Source: Hofstenia miamia (lineage: Eukaryota > Xenacoelomorpha > Acoela > Hofsteniidae). Taken from it: a DNA stretch of 64,000 nucleotides. Position 1 is the stretch's first letter. The number at the start of each line of letters is the position of its first letter. A program made the translations under genes and the position numbers. Positions 1 through 11,019 of the stretch are shown piece by piece. The stretch covers positions 119,426 to 183,425 of the forward strand of contig CABFPE010000439.1 in the NCBI GenBank assembly GCA_900660155.1, given 5' to 3'. The notes under the pieces are model-generated. The model was not told the origin of the DNA and did no database searches. It was given only the letters and a program-made list of their open reading frames with translations.

Positions 1-316
1 CAACGCTTGGTTGGGAAAGGATTTGTTTTCCAACGACCCTAAGCATTCATCCCATTACTATCGAAAAGAAGTGCGAGCTCTCAAAAGGATGGTATGGCCC
101 CCGCAAAGTCCGGATCTTAATCCAATCGAACAAGTCTGGGATCTTGTTGACTCAATGGTGAAAAAATCAACTGTTTCATCCCCTGAAAGTCTTTTTAAGG
201 CATTGGAAAAGGCTTGGGACAAGATATCTAGTGCAACGGTGGAGAAATACCTGTCTACTATGCCAGATAGGTTGAAGACTGTGATCGCGGCAAAAGTTGG
301 ACATCCCAAATATTAA
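1..316 (+). pseudogene. Tc1-like transposase, C-terminal remnant
   Basis: The reading frame runs in from the left edge and stops at 316. It holds the end of a DDE transposase of the Tc1/mariner superfamily: an SNDPKHSS block (usually QDNDPKHTS) followed by PPQSPDLNPIEQVWD, whose final E is the third catalytic acid. The Asp that normally precedes NDPKH is replaced by Ser, and the spacing to the Glu is about 32 residues instead of 34, so this copy should be inactive. In an intact element the protein cuts and pastes the transposon at TA sites. The N-terminal DNA-binding part lies outside the window. The family call is firm; the point where the copy was damaged cannot be seen from here. Confidence 0.85.
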
Positions 317-527
317 ATTTTTTGGGCATTTGTCAATATCCACTGATTCTAAAGCATTTATTCATTAATACAATTGTATTAGGCATGTCGTAATTGTTAT
401 TTAATAAATTTTTATTACTTAGATAACAATATATTTTGAAAAAACCAAAAAGGATTAAATTTCCTCTTTTAGGTGTGAATTTTACAATAGCCATGAAAAA
501 CAGATGATTATTTTTCTAAGCACAGTA
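317..527 (+). mobile_element. 3' untranslated end of the Tc1-like transposon
   Basis: AT-rich sequence downstream of the transposase stop ends with CACAGTA at 521-527, which resembles the CAC(T/A)GTA termini of Tc1 elements next to a TA target. The matching left end lies outside the window, so this boundary is a guess. Confidence 0.4.
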
Positions 528-550
528 ATGTACAGATTTCTGTGTTGTAA

Positions 551-725
551 TATTAATTTAATAGCAAATTTTGAATTTTTTAGCTACCCTAGCTATAAAG
601 GACAATAATAGAAAACAGTATTTTAGTTGAATTTCTTATTAATTTCCTTACGAGAATTATCAATATATAGAGAATGTTTGAGTAAACGTTTCTATTTAGT
701 TTGCATGGTAGTATCTGTTGCTTGA
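551..725. repeat. Diverged dispersed repeat (second copy at 30.88-31.06 kb)
   Basis: This stretch can be aligned by eye with 30880-31060 over about 170 bases. Shared landmarks are a GAATTTTTT block, a GAG(A/T)TTATCA block and a GTTTCT-TTTAGTT-GCATGG block in the same order. No coding sequence or terminal repeat was seen. It may be part of the same unnamed element as the repeat at 30.55 kb. Confidence 0.4.
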
Positions 726-1075
726 ATGTACTACACTGGTGCTGGAGGGCGTACGCAGGTTATTCTGTCGGAAATTTTGATAAATGTTAAAAATAGACCA
801 TAAGATTCACATAACCATTTAAGTTTTTAAAATTTTTTATTTTTTGCCAAAAACTTTTGATTTTCACCAACAAATACAATTTTGAAATCTTTATGTTAAG
901 TATTTCCTTTGTGTACGTCACTGGTTAAGTATTAATCAATTCCGCAATTACAAAAATAGCAAAATATTTAAGAGGTAGACTCTTAGGGAAATAATTTTTT
1001 TTGATTAAGCAATATAATTGCAATCCTATGCAAAAAAATGCGGATTATTTTTATAAACATGTTTTTTGCCATGGG

Positions 1076-1630
1076 CAGATTTGGAATCGGGCCTGGACTT
1101 ATTGGTAAGCACCCGGGCCGCTGCCATTAAAAATTTAACAGCCGGGCCAAAATTTATGTCTAAAATTAAGTGTATGTTTATTAATTGAATAAGATGATAG
1201 GTTGAATTCAATGCATCAATTTATGAGACGGCTTATTAGCATAAAAATCGGCGTGGGAAGGAATAATCCATACTTAAAGTTAAGAGTAAAATAGCTAGCG
1301 GCCGCATGATTTCTTAATTCATGCGTCAAATGAAATGACTTCGTTCACATTCTGGGAAATTATGTAAGATAAGGCAAGCAAATAGTAAATTTGTTGCCAG
1401 ATCAAAGACATTAGAACCTCTGACTGAATACCTTGAATAAGCATAAATAATACTTACAAGAGTAAATATGTAGATGAAATGAGATCTCAAATGAAATATA
1501 GTCGATAATGCACGTTGAATACATGTACATGTAGAACATTCAAGAAAAATGTATAAAACGATAAATTTGTCGCCCGGGTTTAAAAGCCATCGGGGCCCGA
1601 GCAGAAAAAACCGGCCCGATTACAATTCTG
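1076..1630. mobile_element. Degraded hAT-type MITE
   Basis: The two ends form imperfect inverted repeats: CAGATTTGGAATCGGGCC at 1076 and, on the other strand, CAGAATTGTAATCGGGCC ending at 1630. GC-rich blocks with GGGCC motifs lie just inside both ends, while the interior is AT-rich and non-coding. The flanking octamers (1068-1075 and 1631-1638) match at only about half their positions, so the target duplication has decayed or the boundary is slightly off. Confidence 0.55.
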
Positions 1631-1894
1631 GCAAATAGGAAAATAATATAAACATGAATAAAATGATGCATTATTTCAAATTTTTTTGTGTGACCAAGAA
1701 GATATAATTAACGTTTAAGCAGGAAATGAATGCCCTGAAAACCATTATCTGCCCTCAGAAAGTTTCTATAAAAAGTAATTAGTTCTGATTTAATGTGGAT
1801 ATAATAAGAGTCAAAGCAAATTTATTGCTCAAATGTATGCAAATTCAATAAACTAACACATGACAAAAAATTTTACAAAACTATTTATGCAATA

Positions 1895-3830
1895 TTATGC
1901 AATATTAATTAAAGGGCAGTAATTCGACCACGCATTGAGTTTATTATCTATGCCCAATAGTGTTTGCCTATTTAATAAAAATTGTTTTATTATTTTCTTG
2001 AAGTGTTTATAGATATTCTCACATTTTATATCAATACTTAAATCATTCCATAAGATTGAACATTTAAAAGAAAATGAATCTTGTCGATTATTGCTACTAA
2101 AAAGTGTTTTACTTCTTTTATTGATTTTAATGAAATTATTAAGAAAACTTAGTGAACTTAATTCATGAAAAATTTGTAAATTATACATAAAGATTGATAC
2201 TGAATAAAGTAATTCGGAGCTAAGATATCATGTGATGATCTTAATTGCGTTATGGATACATGTTTTTCAAAATAATTAAGTGTTCTAAATGCCCAGTTAA
2301 ACATTTTTGCTAATGATGAAGGTTCTTGCGATGTAAGATTTTGAAAAAGAAATGCACAGTAATTAAACTGACTTAAGACAAATGAATGAATTAGTTCTAC
2401 ATGCTACGATTTTCCTACATGGCGCAAATGGTACAAATATTTTATTCCACATACCAACTTGTTTAATTTGTGGGAGAAAAAATTATCGAATTTTAAGTCA
2501 TTGTCTATTAATACACCTAGATAGTTTACACATTTACTTTGACTAATTTCATTATCACAAACATTAATTTTAATATTTTCAGTAAGCCTTTGTTGTTGTT
2601 TAGATGAAAAGATGATAAATTGAGTTTTGTCAGAATTGATTTTTAGTTTATTACAATTTAAATATGTTAGGAGTTTTCCAATATCTTTTGTCGAATGTTT
2701 AGTTGCCTCAAATGGATTTTTTGCTGTTTGTAATATACAAGTATCATTTGCGTATTGGTAAATAGTTCCATTTGCCAAAGATTTTGAAATATCATTTACG
2801 TATAGTGCAAATAGAATGGGCCCTAATACAGTTCCTTGGGGCACACCTAAATTTGTAATAGTATATTCTGAAAAAATGTTGTCAATTTTTACTCGTTAGA
2901 AAACTCATAATAAAATTTATTGCATTAATACTAAAACCTTGTCCCCTTAATTTTTCTTTTAAAATATCAAAATTCATTGAGTTAAATGCTTTATTTAAAT
3001 CAAGTAAAGCTACCACTGTGAACAAATTTTGATTTAAATTTAATTTAATTTTTTCTGTGATTGATAAAATCGCATCAGATTTACCGAATTTAGGTCGAAA
3101 TCCAAATTGATTACTTGGTAAAATTTGATTGTCATTAGTAAACTTGTACATTTGTGCAGCTAAAAACTCTTTAAATTTTTTGAGAAAGGGTGCGTTATGC
3201 TAATTGGTCGATAGTTCATGGGATCTAGCGGGTCTCTTTTCTAAATAACGGTGAAATATCCGATTGTTTTAAAAGAGTAGGAAAATCATTATTTATAATA
3301 CTTTGATTAAATGCTACAAGCAGGTATTCACCAAAAATGTGAAAATAATTTTTAATTATCGAATACGGTAGGTTATTGGAACCACAAGATTTATTATTAT
3401 CTATATTATTTACAACATTTTTAAGCTCATAAAAGAAAATTAAGTTGAAATGAATCTGCTTCTTTTTAATACTGGGTTGTTGGGTTGAAAAGTTTCTATT
3501 TTCTTCAAATTTAAAATTGAATTTACCCATATTTTCAAAATGTCTGTTTAAAATATTTGCGATATCCTTCTTGTTCTTGTATGTCCTATTTTTATATTTA
3601 ATTGCTTCAATACTACTATTTGTTCCTTTGAATCTCCCAATGCCTTGATTAAGAAAATTCCATTTTTGGCTAGATTTCTTTAGTCGTTTGAAGTAATCCT
3701 TTACCTTAGATTCGTAATTTCATTTGCGGCTCCGTTTGATTAATTGCTTAGCCTCCTCAGAATTAGTCCAATTAAGATTAATAGGATTCGATTTCGCAAG
3801 TTCAAAAAGTGTATTTTCAGCTCAGTAAAT
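1895..3830 (-). mobile_element. 5'-truncated LINE with reverse transcriptase
   Basis: Read on the minus strand, the frames in order are: a linker of the kind that precedes the polymerase (3530-3225, with KSCGSNNLP); the first polymerase motifs (3151-2882, QFGFRPKFGKSDA and LLDLNKAFNSMNF, matching the usual DLSKAFDTV); the palm (2844-2404, VPQGTVLGPILF and YANDT); and a C-terminal tail (2188-1895, RQDSFSFKCSILWNDL). This is a non-LTR retrotransposon of the jockey/CR1 type. The catalytic YADD box reads YAND, and the frame is interrupted between the blocks, so it is dead. No endonuclease is seen upstream of about 3830, as expected for a 5'-truncated insertion. An intact element would copy its own RNA at a nicked target. 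Confidence 0.85.
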
Positions 3831-4159
3831 GAAATATGTCGTGATAGCATAGAATTTTTAAATATATGTGCACTAGTGTCATACTTCTTACACATATTGC
3901 AAATTATCTAACTATTACATTTATATTTATTTCATCAACACAAACGTTTTAGCCCTTAAGTATCAATTGTCACCAGACACTTGCCAATAGCTTATGATCA
4001 AGTTTGCAATTCCATAAAATACAAGCAATCATTTTCAAAGATTGATTAATGGAATTTTAAATTGAAAATATCATTAATGTGAATTGGTCTTTCTCTTACA
4101 AGTAAGGGCTACTCTTAAATATCATGGCCACAGTAACAAAGTTCAATATAAAAGAAGTC

Positions 4160-4406
4160 TTGCATTTCACTTCAAATACAGTGTGACCAAAATAATTTTA
4201 TGAATTCATGATTTGGGTATAGTTCATTAATTATTGCAATTTGAAGGATAAGAAATATATTAAAACAAAGAAAAAAAGTCATNTTGCATTTCACTTCAAA
4301 TACAGTGTGACCAAAATAATTTTATGAATTCATGATTTGGGTATAGTTCATCAATTATTGCAATTTGAAGGATAAGAAATATATTAAAACAAAGAAAAAA
4401 AGTCAT
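4160..4406. repeat. Two 123-bp near-identical copies separated by one N
   Basis: Positions 4160-4282 and 4284-4406 have equal length and differ at one base that I can see (cattaatt versus catcaatt). A single N at 4283 separates them. This is what two overlapping contig ends look like when placed side by side instead of merged. Confidence 0.85.
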
Positions 4407-4826
4407 GGTTTTATTATTATCTTTACATATTAATTCAAATTATCCATTTTAAGAACGATACATCAAGACCTACTGTGATCACGAACTCGAAATTTTCAGA
4501 GATATGAAGGAAAATTAGGCCGAAAATGTAGTCCAATGTACGCCAGCATTTGATGAAACAGAATTTTGGAAATGCTTGCATGGAAAATTTTGCCACATCA
4601 ATTGACACATACAGTCATACATGCATTTGATACAGGATTAATACAAATATTACTATTACTACCATACGTAACGAGGTAATTTTTCAAAACACTGAACTTA
4701 AGTTTACATGTGTTATAATGTGAATACCCCGCATAAACATTTTTAGTGCACAATCATTAATTATTGAATCGATCAATGCAAGATTGATCATGGTAAAAAC
4801 AAAATCATGTGGCAATCTCCTGCACT

Positions 4827-4900
4827 CAGAGATGGACATGGTCTGAAAATTTATGCCCGGACCCGGCGTAGCCTGAATCCGGATCACCCCATTTAAATTT
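4827..4900. mobile_element. Possible single end of a hAT-type MITE
   Basis: CAGAGATGGACATGG at 4827 starts like the MITE end at 5766, and GC-rich CCGG-containing sequence follows, as in the other MITEs here. I found no matching opposite end, so it may be a truncated copy. Confidence 0.3.
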
Positions 4901-5757
4901 ATGCCATTTTAGAACCATTTTAATAATACCTCTTAAAAAATTTTCTTTAATTTGTCGGTTTGCTCCACCAAAATTTGGTATGATAGATACAATTTATATT
5001 TTTCAACTGTAAAATTATAACTTATATAAAATTCAATATATTTGCATGCACTCCTGCAGATAGTCAGGTTTTTTAAATACTGTAATTGGAAAAAATACAG
5101 TATTCTTAATATTTGTTAGATCAAATAACTTGGGGTTATAAAGATAACCCACATGGCGGTAGTCATGGAAATGCAGTTAATATTGCAAGCAAAGCCGATC
5201 AGCATTGCTGATATTTAGCAAATTTAACCATTTGTATTGATATTTAAAAGTAATGAGTTTTTTTTCTTGGTTTACCGGAATTTGGCGTCTTTTGGAAACA
5301 TAATTTAAAGACTGTGGGGTTACAGAATTACCCCCAAACGAGGTAGAACGGTTATTAAGTAACCAAGTTAAGGAATTTGCTATTTGAAACATCTCTATGC
5401 TTTTAGAATCATTTTCTATTTTTTGATAATTACAAAAACTACATCCAAAAATAATGAGACAAGAAACGTCAAACACTCATTTTTTACAATATCCATTGTT
5501 TGATGTTTATAGACAATGCAGAATGTAGACCTACAATAGCACAATATATATATATATATATATCTATGGCATTGATTAATAAATGCAGTAATTCTGAAAA
5601 TCCATTATACTTCATTCCTTGTGTTTGTTTCAAAATGAATCTAATTAGTGTAGCACCACAAAAGTGGAAGGATTTTGTGATATTCATTTTTTAAGTCCTT
5701 GGACAAAATTTAGACTAATTCGCTACTTACAAGAGCTCTCTATAACTTCCTTTTGTT
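4901..5757. other. No gene recognised
   Basis: AT-rich sequence with short open frames on both strands that carry no motif I know. A short (TA)n tract lies at 5545-5563. Confidence 0.5.
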
Positions 5758-5765
5758 GTTCGCAC

Positions 5766-6066
5766 CAGAGATGGAATCGGATCCAAAATTTTCAGATCCG
5801 AATTTAAAAAATTTATTGATTTTTGGATCCGAAGTGGACCCGAATATAAATTAAAGCATTCTAACAATAAATAATAAAGAACTTTGAAACACATCATTAT
5901 TTTTTAAAAAATGAATACAAAAAATGTTATGTAATGTATAAGATGTACTTATGTAAATAATATATATATAAACTATTTTTACAAAAAAATTGGATCCGAA
6001 ACAGATCCAAATTTTTCTCAATATTGAGACCCGATCCGGATCCGATCCGATCCGATTCCATCTCTG
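5766..6066. mobile_element. hAT MITE with perfect 8-bp target duplication
   Basis: Both ends carry the same 18-base inverted repeat, CAGAGATGGAATCGGATC. The element is 301 bp long and is bounded by identical octamers GTTCGCAC at 5758-5765 and 6067-6074. Eight-base target duplications with CAG...CTG ends are diagnostic of the hAT superfamily. The right end has several overlapping GATCC units. The interior is AT-rich and encodes nothing, so movement would depend on a transposase made elsewhere. The intact duplication argues for a fairly recent insertion. Confidence 0.92.
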
Positions 6067-6074
6067 GTTCGCAC

Positions 6075-7481
6075 TGCCAATCACTAAGCCGTGATTAATG
6101 TAGACTTTCGATGCATTTGATAATTAAAGCAGAAAACTTATCAACAACAGTATTTAAAGAAGAGTGAGAAACGCGTTTTTTGTTCAATCGCCACACGAAC
6201 CAACCCGTCTAACACTGAACCACGACCGGAACCGATCAAGAAAAGTTTACTAGTATAAAACTCACAAAATATAGTAGAAATAAAAGTACCAATAAAGTAT
6301 TCCACTCGCAAGTTACCAAAATGTCTACTTTGCTTAGACATATTCGAACCCAACATTCAAAAGTCCATAAGTTAAAAAAAAACGTTCCTTACACATTATC
6401 TATTCACCTTCAAAAAATCCTTTGTATCCTATAGCCCTCCAATTCTCATGTACGTTTCCCCTGTTTGATAATAGCTACACATAAATCTGCTAGAAAAGTT
6501 ACCAAGAAATGTCTTGCCTTGGATATTTTATTTAGATCCAATTACTACAAGAGGCCAAAGGCCCTCAACATTCTCCAATATGCCTTCGACGAGACTATGA
6601 ATGTCAATAAATATTTTAGACTCCATTGGGTTTTAAATTGCTTGACATAACCATAACCACATAATATCATCAATAACATTTTTAAAGTATTACATACGAT
6701 TAGAACAACCAATTGCTTGTAATTAATCACTTTATAAATGATTCCTTCTCAAGTAATCTTGGTTCATCTTCATTTCTCTAACCCAAAAAAGAAAATGTCT
6801 TTCAAATGGCACAACCTGACTAATCTTTAATAATATTACCAATTTTTGAGACCATGATAAATAAAAAATCATGTATTAATAATAAGACATGATAATAATT
6901 TTACAACTTTGAATTGGTTATTTGAGCAACAACTTATAAAATCATATATTTAATTAGGAAAATTTTTCATTTAGAGTGAATTGACAGGGCTATGTAAATA
7001 TGACGAGGTTCTTAGCTGAAATAATTAATAGAATAATGACTAAGTATATAATAAAAACACGACCTCTTATTTTGGTAGCCCAAATTGCAAATTTATTGCA
7101 ATTGTTATTGACAATCGTATTGTTTCAATGTGTGTATAAATGATCAACTATTTTAATAGAAAAAATTATTAAGAAGCAAAGCAAAATCTATTTATTTACT
7201 AAAATAAAAATGATTTTTACACTAGCAATCAATACATAAATATTGTAAATATTTGAAAAATCATGGCAGTAAATAAAGTCGAATAATATATTTTGGGTAA
7301 TAATTGATACGACGCTTGCTTCTTTGAGCTTCAAAGAATTGTTCTCCAAGCAAAGTCTTAGTTATATATAATCATGCATAATCTATTTAGTACAATTCTA
7401 CCATTTGATGTGGTGTATTTGTTCAAGTGAGTGGAAATTGGACGATTCTTTACAAAAATGAAATACAATAATGCAAAACAT
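6075..7481. other. No gene recognised downstream of the receptor gene
   Basis: AT-rich sequence without recognisable coding, repeat-end or RNA-gene signals. The short open frames here show no family motif. Confidence 0.5.
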
Positions 7482-10104
7482 CTAAAATTTAAATCTTACA
7501 ATTTCCAAAAACCTCTTACGGAAATATTGGACAGAAAATAAATAGAAAAAGAAATTCAACGTGCTGTTAAGGATAGATGTCCCATTTGAATATGAAAACA
7601 TTAAATATTGTTTGGCCAATCCGGGATTGTCATTAGCTTGCATATTTACTCCCATATAACCAAATATACTTCCAACAGTTAAAGTTATAAGAAATGTTGT
7701 CGAAATGATCAAAAGCAAGATGGTGACCTGCCTTTCGTTACTATCCTTTGATTTCTTTCGATTTTTTCGCCATTCTCTCATTCCAAGAAGTACTTGAATG
7801 TTTCCAAATAAAGTCATGAAAAATGGAACGAATCCTTGCACTACGTAGTGTTCAGTGAACGTGTATTCCGTATAAAACTTCAGATTTGTGAACAATATGC
7901 AGAGATTATCTTCAATTCCGTAGTAATATAATTTTGGTATATTAAAAACTGCAGTAAACAGAAGTACATTGATTGAAACGATGTATGCATATTTCGGTTG
8001 ACCATATTTCTGATAAAGAATTGGGAACCTGAGGGCTAAGCAACGTTCGTATGTCAAAACGACTATTTGCCAAATACTGCCGCAATAATTCGTCATTACT
8101 ACGAACACAGTGACTTTACATACTACGTTATTATAGTGTTTGATAGAATAACCTAAAATATATAGTTGATTTTTCATATTCATCTAAAAATTTATCGAGA
8201 TTGAAATTTTTATATCCAGAGCCAAATAAGCGTATAATAAAATTTTACAAATATAACAAAAATATAACAAATAAGACCAAAATTTTGTAATATATTTAAA
8301 TTGCATTTAGATAAATGATACATGTTCTTTCGCCATTTTGCTGATTATTTAAGATACTGTTTTAAGGAACGAGAAAATGTAAAAAATATTGAATAGAAAT
8401 GAATACAGCACCTGACAACTGCGACCACCTGTAAATTCAACAGTCCCTTGAAAATTTACATATAATACATATGGAAATGTTCATACTTCTCAGGTAAACC
8501 CCAACCTGCGAATTGCGACCACTTTTTCCGTCACCGTTGTTAAAAAGAATTTGTTCAGTTAGGTTTCTGAAGACTTTTGATTGCTACTGTATAATAGGTC
8601 TGCTACGTTCTCACTTTTTGGTGATTTGAGAGTATCCCGGAAAATGCGGGCACCTGATAAATGAGACCACTATGTATAAGTCACCTGAGTGGCCGCAATT
8701 CTTAGGTTTTACTGTATTGATATTTAATAAGAACAATTTTTGTTTGTAGAGTTTGTAATATCAAACTAGGCTCGTCACCCAATCAATTCATGACAACATC
8801 AAATTTCAAAATCACAAGTCAAGTTTTACTAATGGATGATTTTTTCACTTTTTTTGTTGCATAGGTGTTCTGCTATAAAATTAAATATATAAAAATTAAC
8901 GATATAAAGTAGAACCAAATTTTGATCAGTTTAAAGAATCTTTAAACACTTAATTAAAGAAAAGAAGAGCCAATTATTTGACAATCTTAGAACACGGTCA
9001 ATAAAATATAACAAAGCTAATGAAAAATCAAAACCAACAACATAGGGTCCTCAACGACATTATACTTTCAAAACCAAGATAATCATAGTCTTCTACAAAC
9101 AAGTTAGTTGTATACTCTGATATTTTTATTCTTTATAAATATCAATCACTTTATTTGTAAGGACCAAAGAATTAATAAATAATAATAATAATTATAATAA
9201 TTAACATAATGGGTGAAAAAAATTATTGATATTGGAAAGTAATCTATAAATATTGTAAAGCTTCATTGTTGTGTTCACCAAATCTTGCTCCTCACTTATT
9301 TACCCCAGCCCTTTTCAGTTGATTCGTTTGATATCAAGGATTTCATGCTGAAATTGTAAAGAATATAAATGTCTGGATCACATCAAATCTGTGAGCTAAA
9401 ACCCTGCAATGATCAATCTTTTTCAAGCATTTGCGTGAAAAATTATAACAAACCAATGTGCTTGGAGAATTAAATACTCTCATTTTTCTATTGATTCTAT
9501 GAAGTAAGACGAACGATTGGCCAGGGAAAAGACTTCTGAGACATTTTTAAGGGATATATTTATAATTAATTAAGTCAATTTCTTAAAAAAAATAATCAAG
9601 CAATTATTTTGGGTAATAGTAATAACTTTGCAAAGAATACACATTTAAGCAATTCAGAAGCAAAGCTGCCTTTTATTGCAAATATATATTTGCTAACTTT
9701 TCCAATTATGCATCTACCCTATTCTAAACACTGACTGCCTTTTTTTGCAAATGAAATTTTTTTTACAAATTCAAATATTACATTGGACAAATTTAAGAGG
9801 TTTTGAAAAAATCCAGGATTATAGTTAGTCTAGAGCAAATAGCTAAAATCTAATGTACTTGTTAAAATTTACCCATTGCTCTTAAAATACCAGTTCTAAT
9901 CCCAAACGTAAGGCAGATGCCTGCATCCCACATGGCAAGGATTTGAATGAGTACCAAAAAGCTTGTCTTACGCTTAATACTACTGCATGTTAAAATAATG
10001 AAAAAATTGAGCACTCCACCGAGAATGCCAATTCCGCCATTACACCAGTTGATCGTTGTGGCCAGAATGTAGTCTGATTCATCTGCTAGCGAGCCATTCG
10101 TCAT
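7482..10104 (-). CDS. Class A (rhodopsin-like) G-protein-coupled receptor, two exons
   Basis: Exon 1 is 10104-9873 and exon 2 is 8152-7482. The donor (G|GTAAAT) and acceptor (TTTTAG|GT) are both phase 1 and join to a 300-residue protein with seven hydrophobic segments near residues 15-40, 48-68, 88-110, 132-152, 178-201, 219-239 and 262-283. Family marks: an NGS glycosylation site at residue 3; Asn33 in segment 1; LAMWD with Asp60 in segment 2; Cys89 and Cys162 placed for the usual disulfide; ERC at 113-115 in place of DRY; and NFFFY at 277-281 in place of NPxxY. Segment 6 lacks the common CWxP. The basic loop WRKNRKKSK precedes segment 6. It should act at the plasma membrane through a G protein; the ligand is unknown, though the overall look is of invertebrate peptide-type receptors. 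Both exons are open, so it is probably functional. The upstream Met codons of the longer exon 2 frame belong to the intron. Confidence 0.85.
8406..8714. mobile_element. pogo/Tigger-like MITE inside the receptor intron
   Basis: The element lies between TA dinucleotides (8404-8405 and 8715-8716). Its ends are inverted: CAGCACCTGACAACTGCGAC on the left, and on the other strand CAGTAAAACCTAAGAATTGC at the right. Subterminal motifs of the form CCTG-AA-TGCGACCAC recur at about 8505-8525 and, more diverged, at 8649-8673. No coding sequence is present. The TA target and CAGT-type ends fit the pogo branch of Tc1/mariner. Confidence 0.7.
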
Positions 10105-10137
10105 TTTTTAAGTAAATGAATTTACTAATTCTAAGGT

Positions 10138-10143
10138 TTATAT
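10138..10143 (-). promoter_or_regulatory. Possible TATA box of the receptor gene
   Basis: TATAAA on the minus strand lies about 34 bases before the first ATG. That leaves almost no 5' leader if used in the standard way, so either the leader is very short or the match is chance in AT-rich DNA. Confidence 0.2.
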
Positions 10144-10306
10144 ACAGTAAGAACCGTTGTAATTGGCTAAAATACAGTAGGGAGTGAATCTATGCAAAAC
10201 ATCCGCAACAACCAATCATTTCGTTCCAAAATCAAATGCTTTGTTTGAAGAGTATTTGTTCGACTTGTGTACAAAAAAATGAAAACCCTTAATATGCCAA
10301 TTGGAA

Positions 10307-10308
<2 letters not shown>

Positions 10309-10340
<32 letters not shown>
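10309..10340. repeat. (TA)n microsatellite
   Basis: About 16 uninterrupted AT units upstream of the receptor gene. Confidence 0.95.
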
Positions 10341-10345
<5 letters not shown>

Positions 10346-10899
10346 ATGAGCTAAACTCTATAAGTTCTTTCTCCTTGAACCTTGTTAACCAAATGCATAA
10401 ATTTTGCCAATAAGTCACAAATCCTTGAAAAATGGTTAAATTTGATGCAAAATTATTTTAATTTTCTTGAATCAGGGAATACTATACAATACGACCTAGC
10501 CCTTTATATCCTGTTTTTAGAAATGAAGAGGCCAATGTAGTATATGCCTTTCGACAATTATATCAGGAAGAAGTTATTTTAGAGCTTAGATTTCTGCCCA
10601 GTACTTAACCAACTTTTAACAATGGAATAAAATAACTCCCAAAAAATGAAATGCAGAATTGGAAAAAATGTTATTAATAATATATCAACTTTTTTGTCTA
10701 TTCCTTAGAAGCTATTAATAAATATGTTTGCTATTTTATCAAACTTATCATTTGTTATTAACAATTGTAAAATCTAGAAAATCAAATGCTTTACTTAGGT
10801 CACTACTGTTGCATATCGGTTACTATTTAGAAATTAAGTTCTCTGATTGTGATTTTGAATATTCATGCATGTATAAAAATTAGTTGTTTCAACCTCTTC

Positions 10900-10900
<1 letters not shown>

Positions 10901-10939
<39 letters not shown>

Positions 10940-10940
10940 C
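10901..10940. repeat. (TA)n microsatellite, interrupted once
   Basis: AT units broken by one C near the middle, just left of the Tc1 element. Confidence 0.95.
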
Positions 10941-11019
10941 CTAAATGCATAGAAAAGAGTTAATTTAAGACCTAAGCATAAAAGTGGAAAGCCAAACTAA
11001 ACTATCTTCGTGTTATATA

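Noticed and set aside
58-309. 83-codon minus-strand frame
   Set aside because: It is the antisense shadow of the Tc1-like transposase end.
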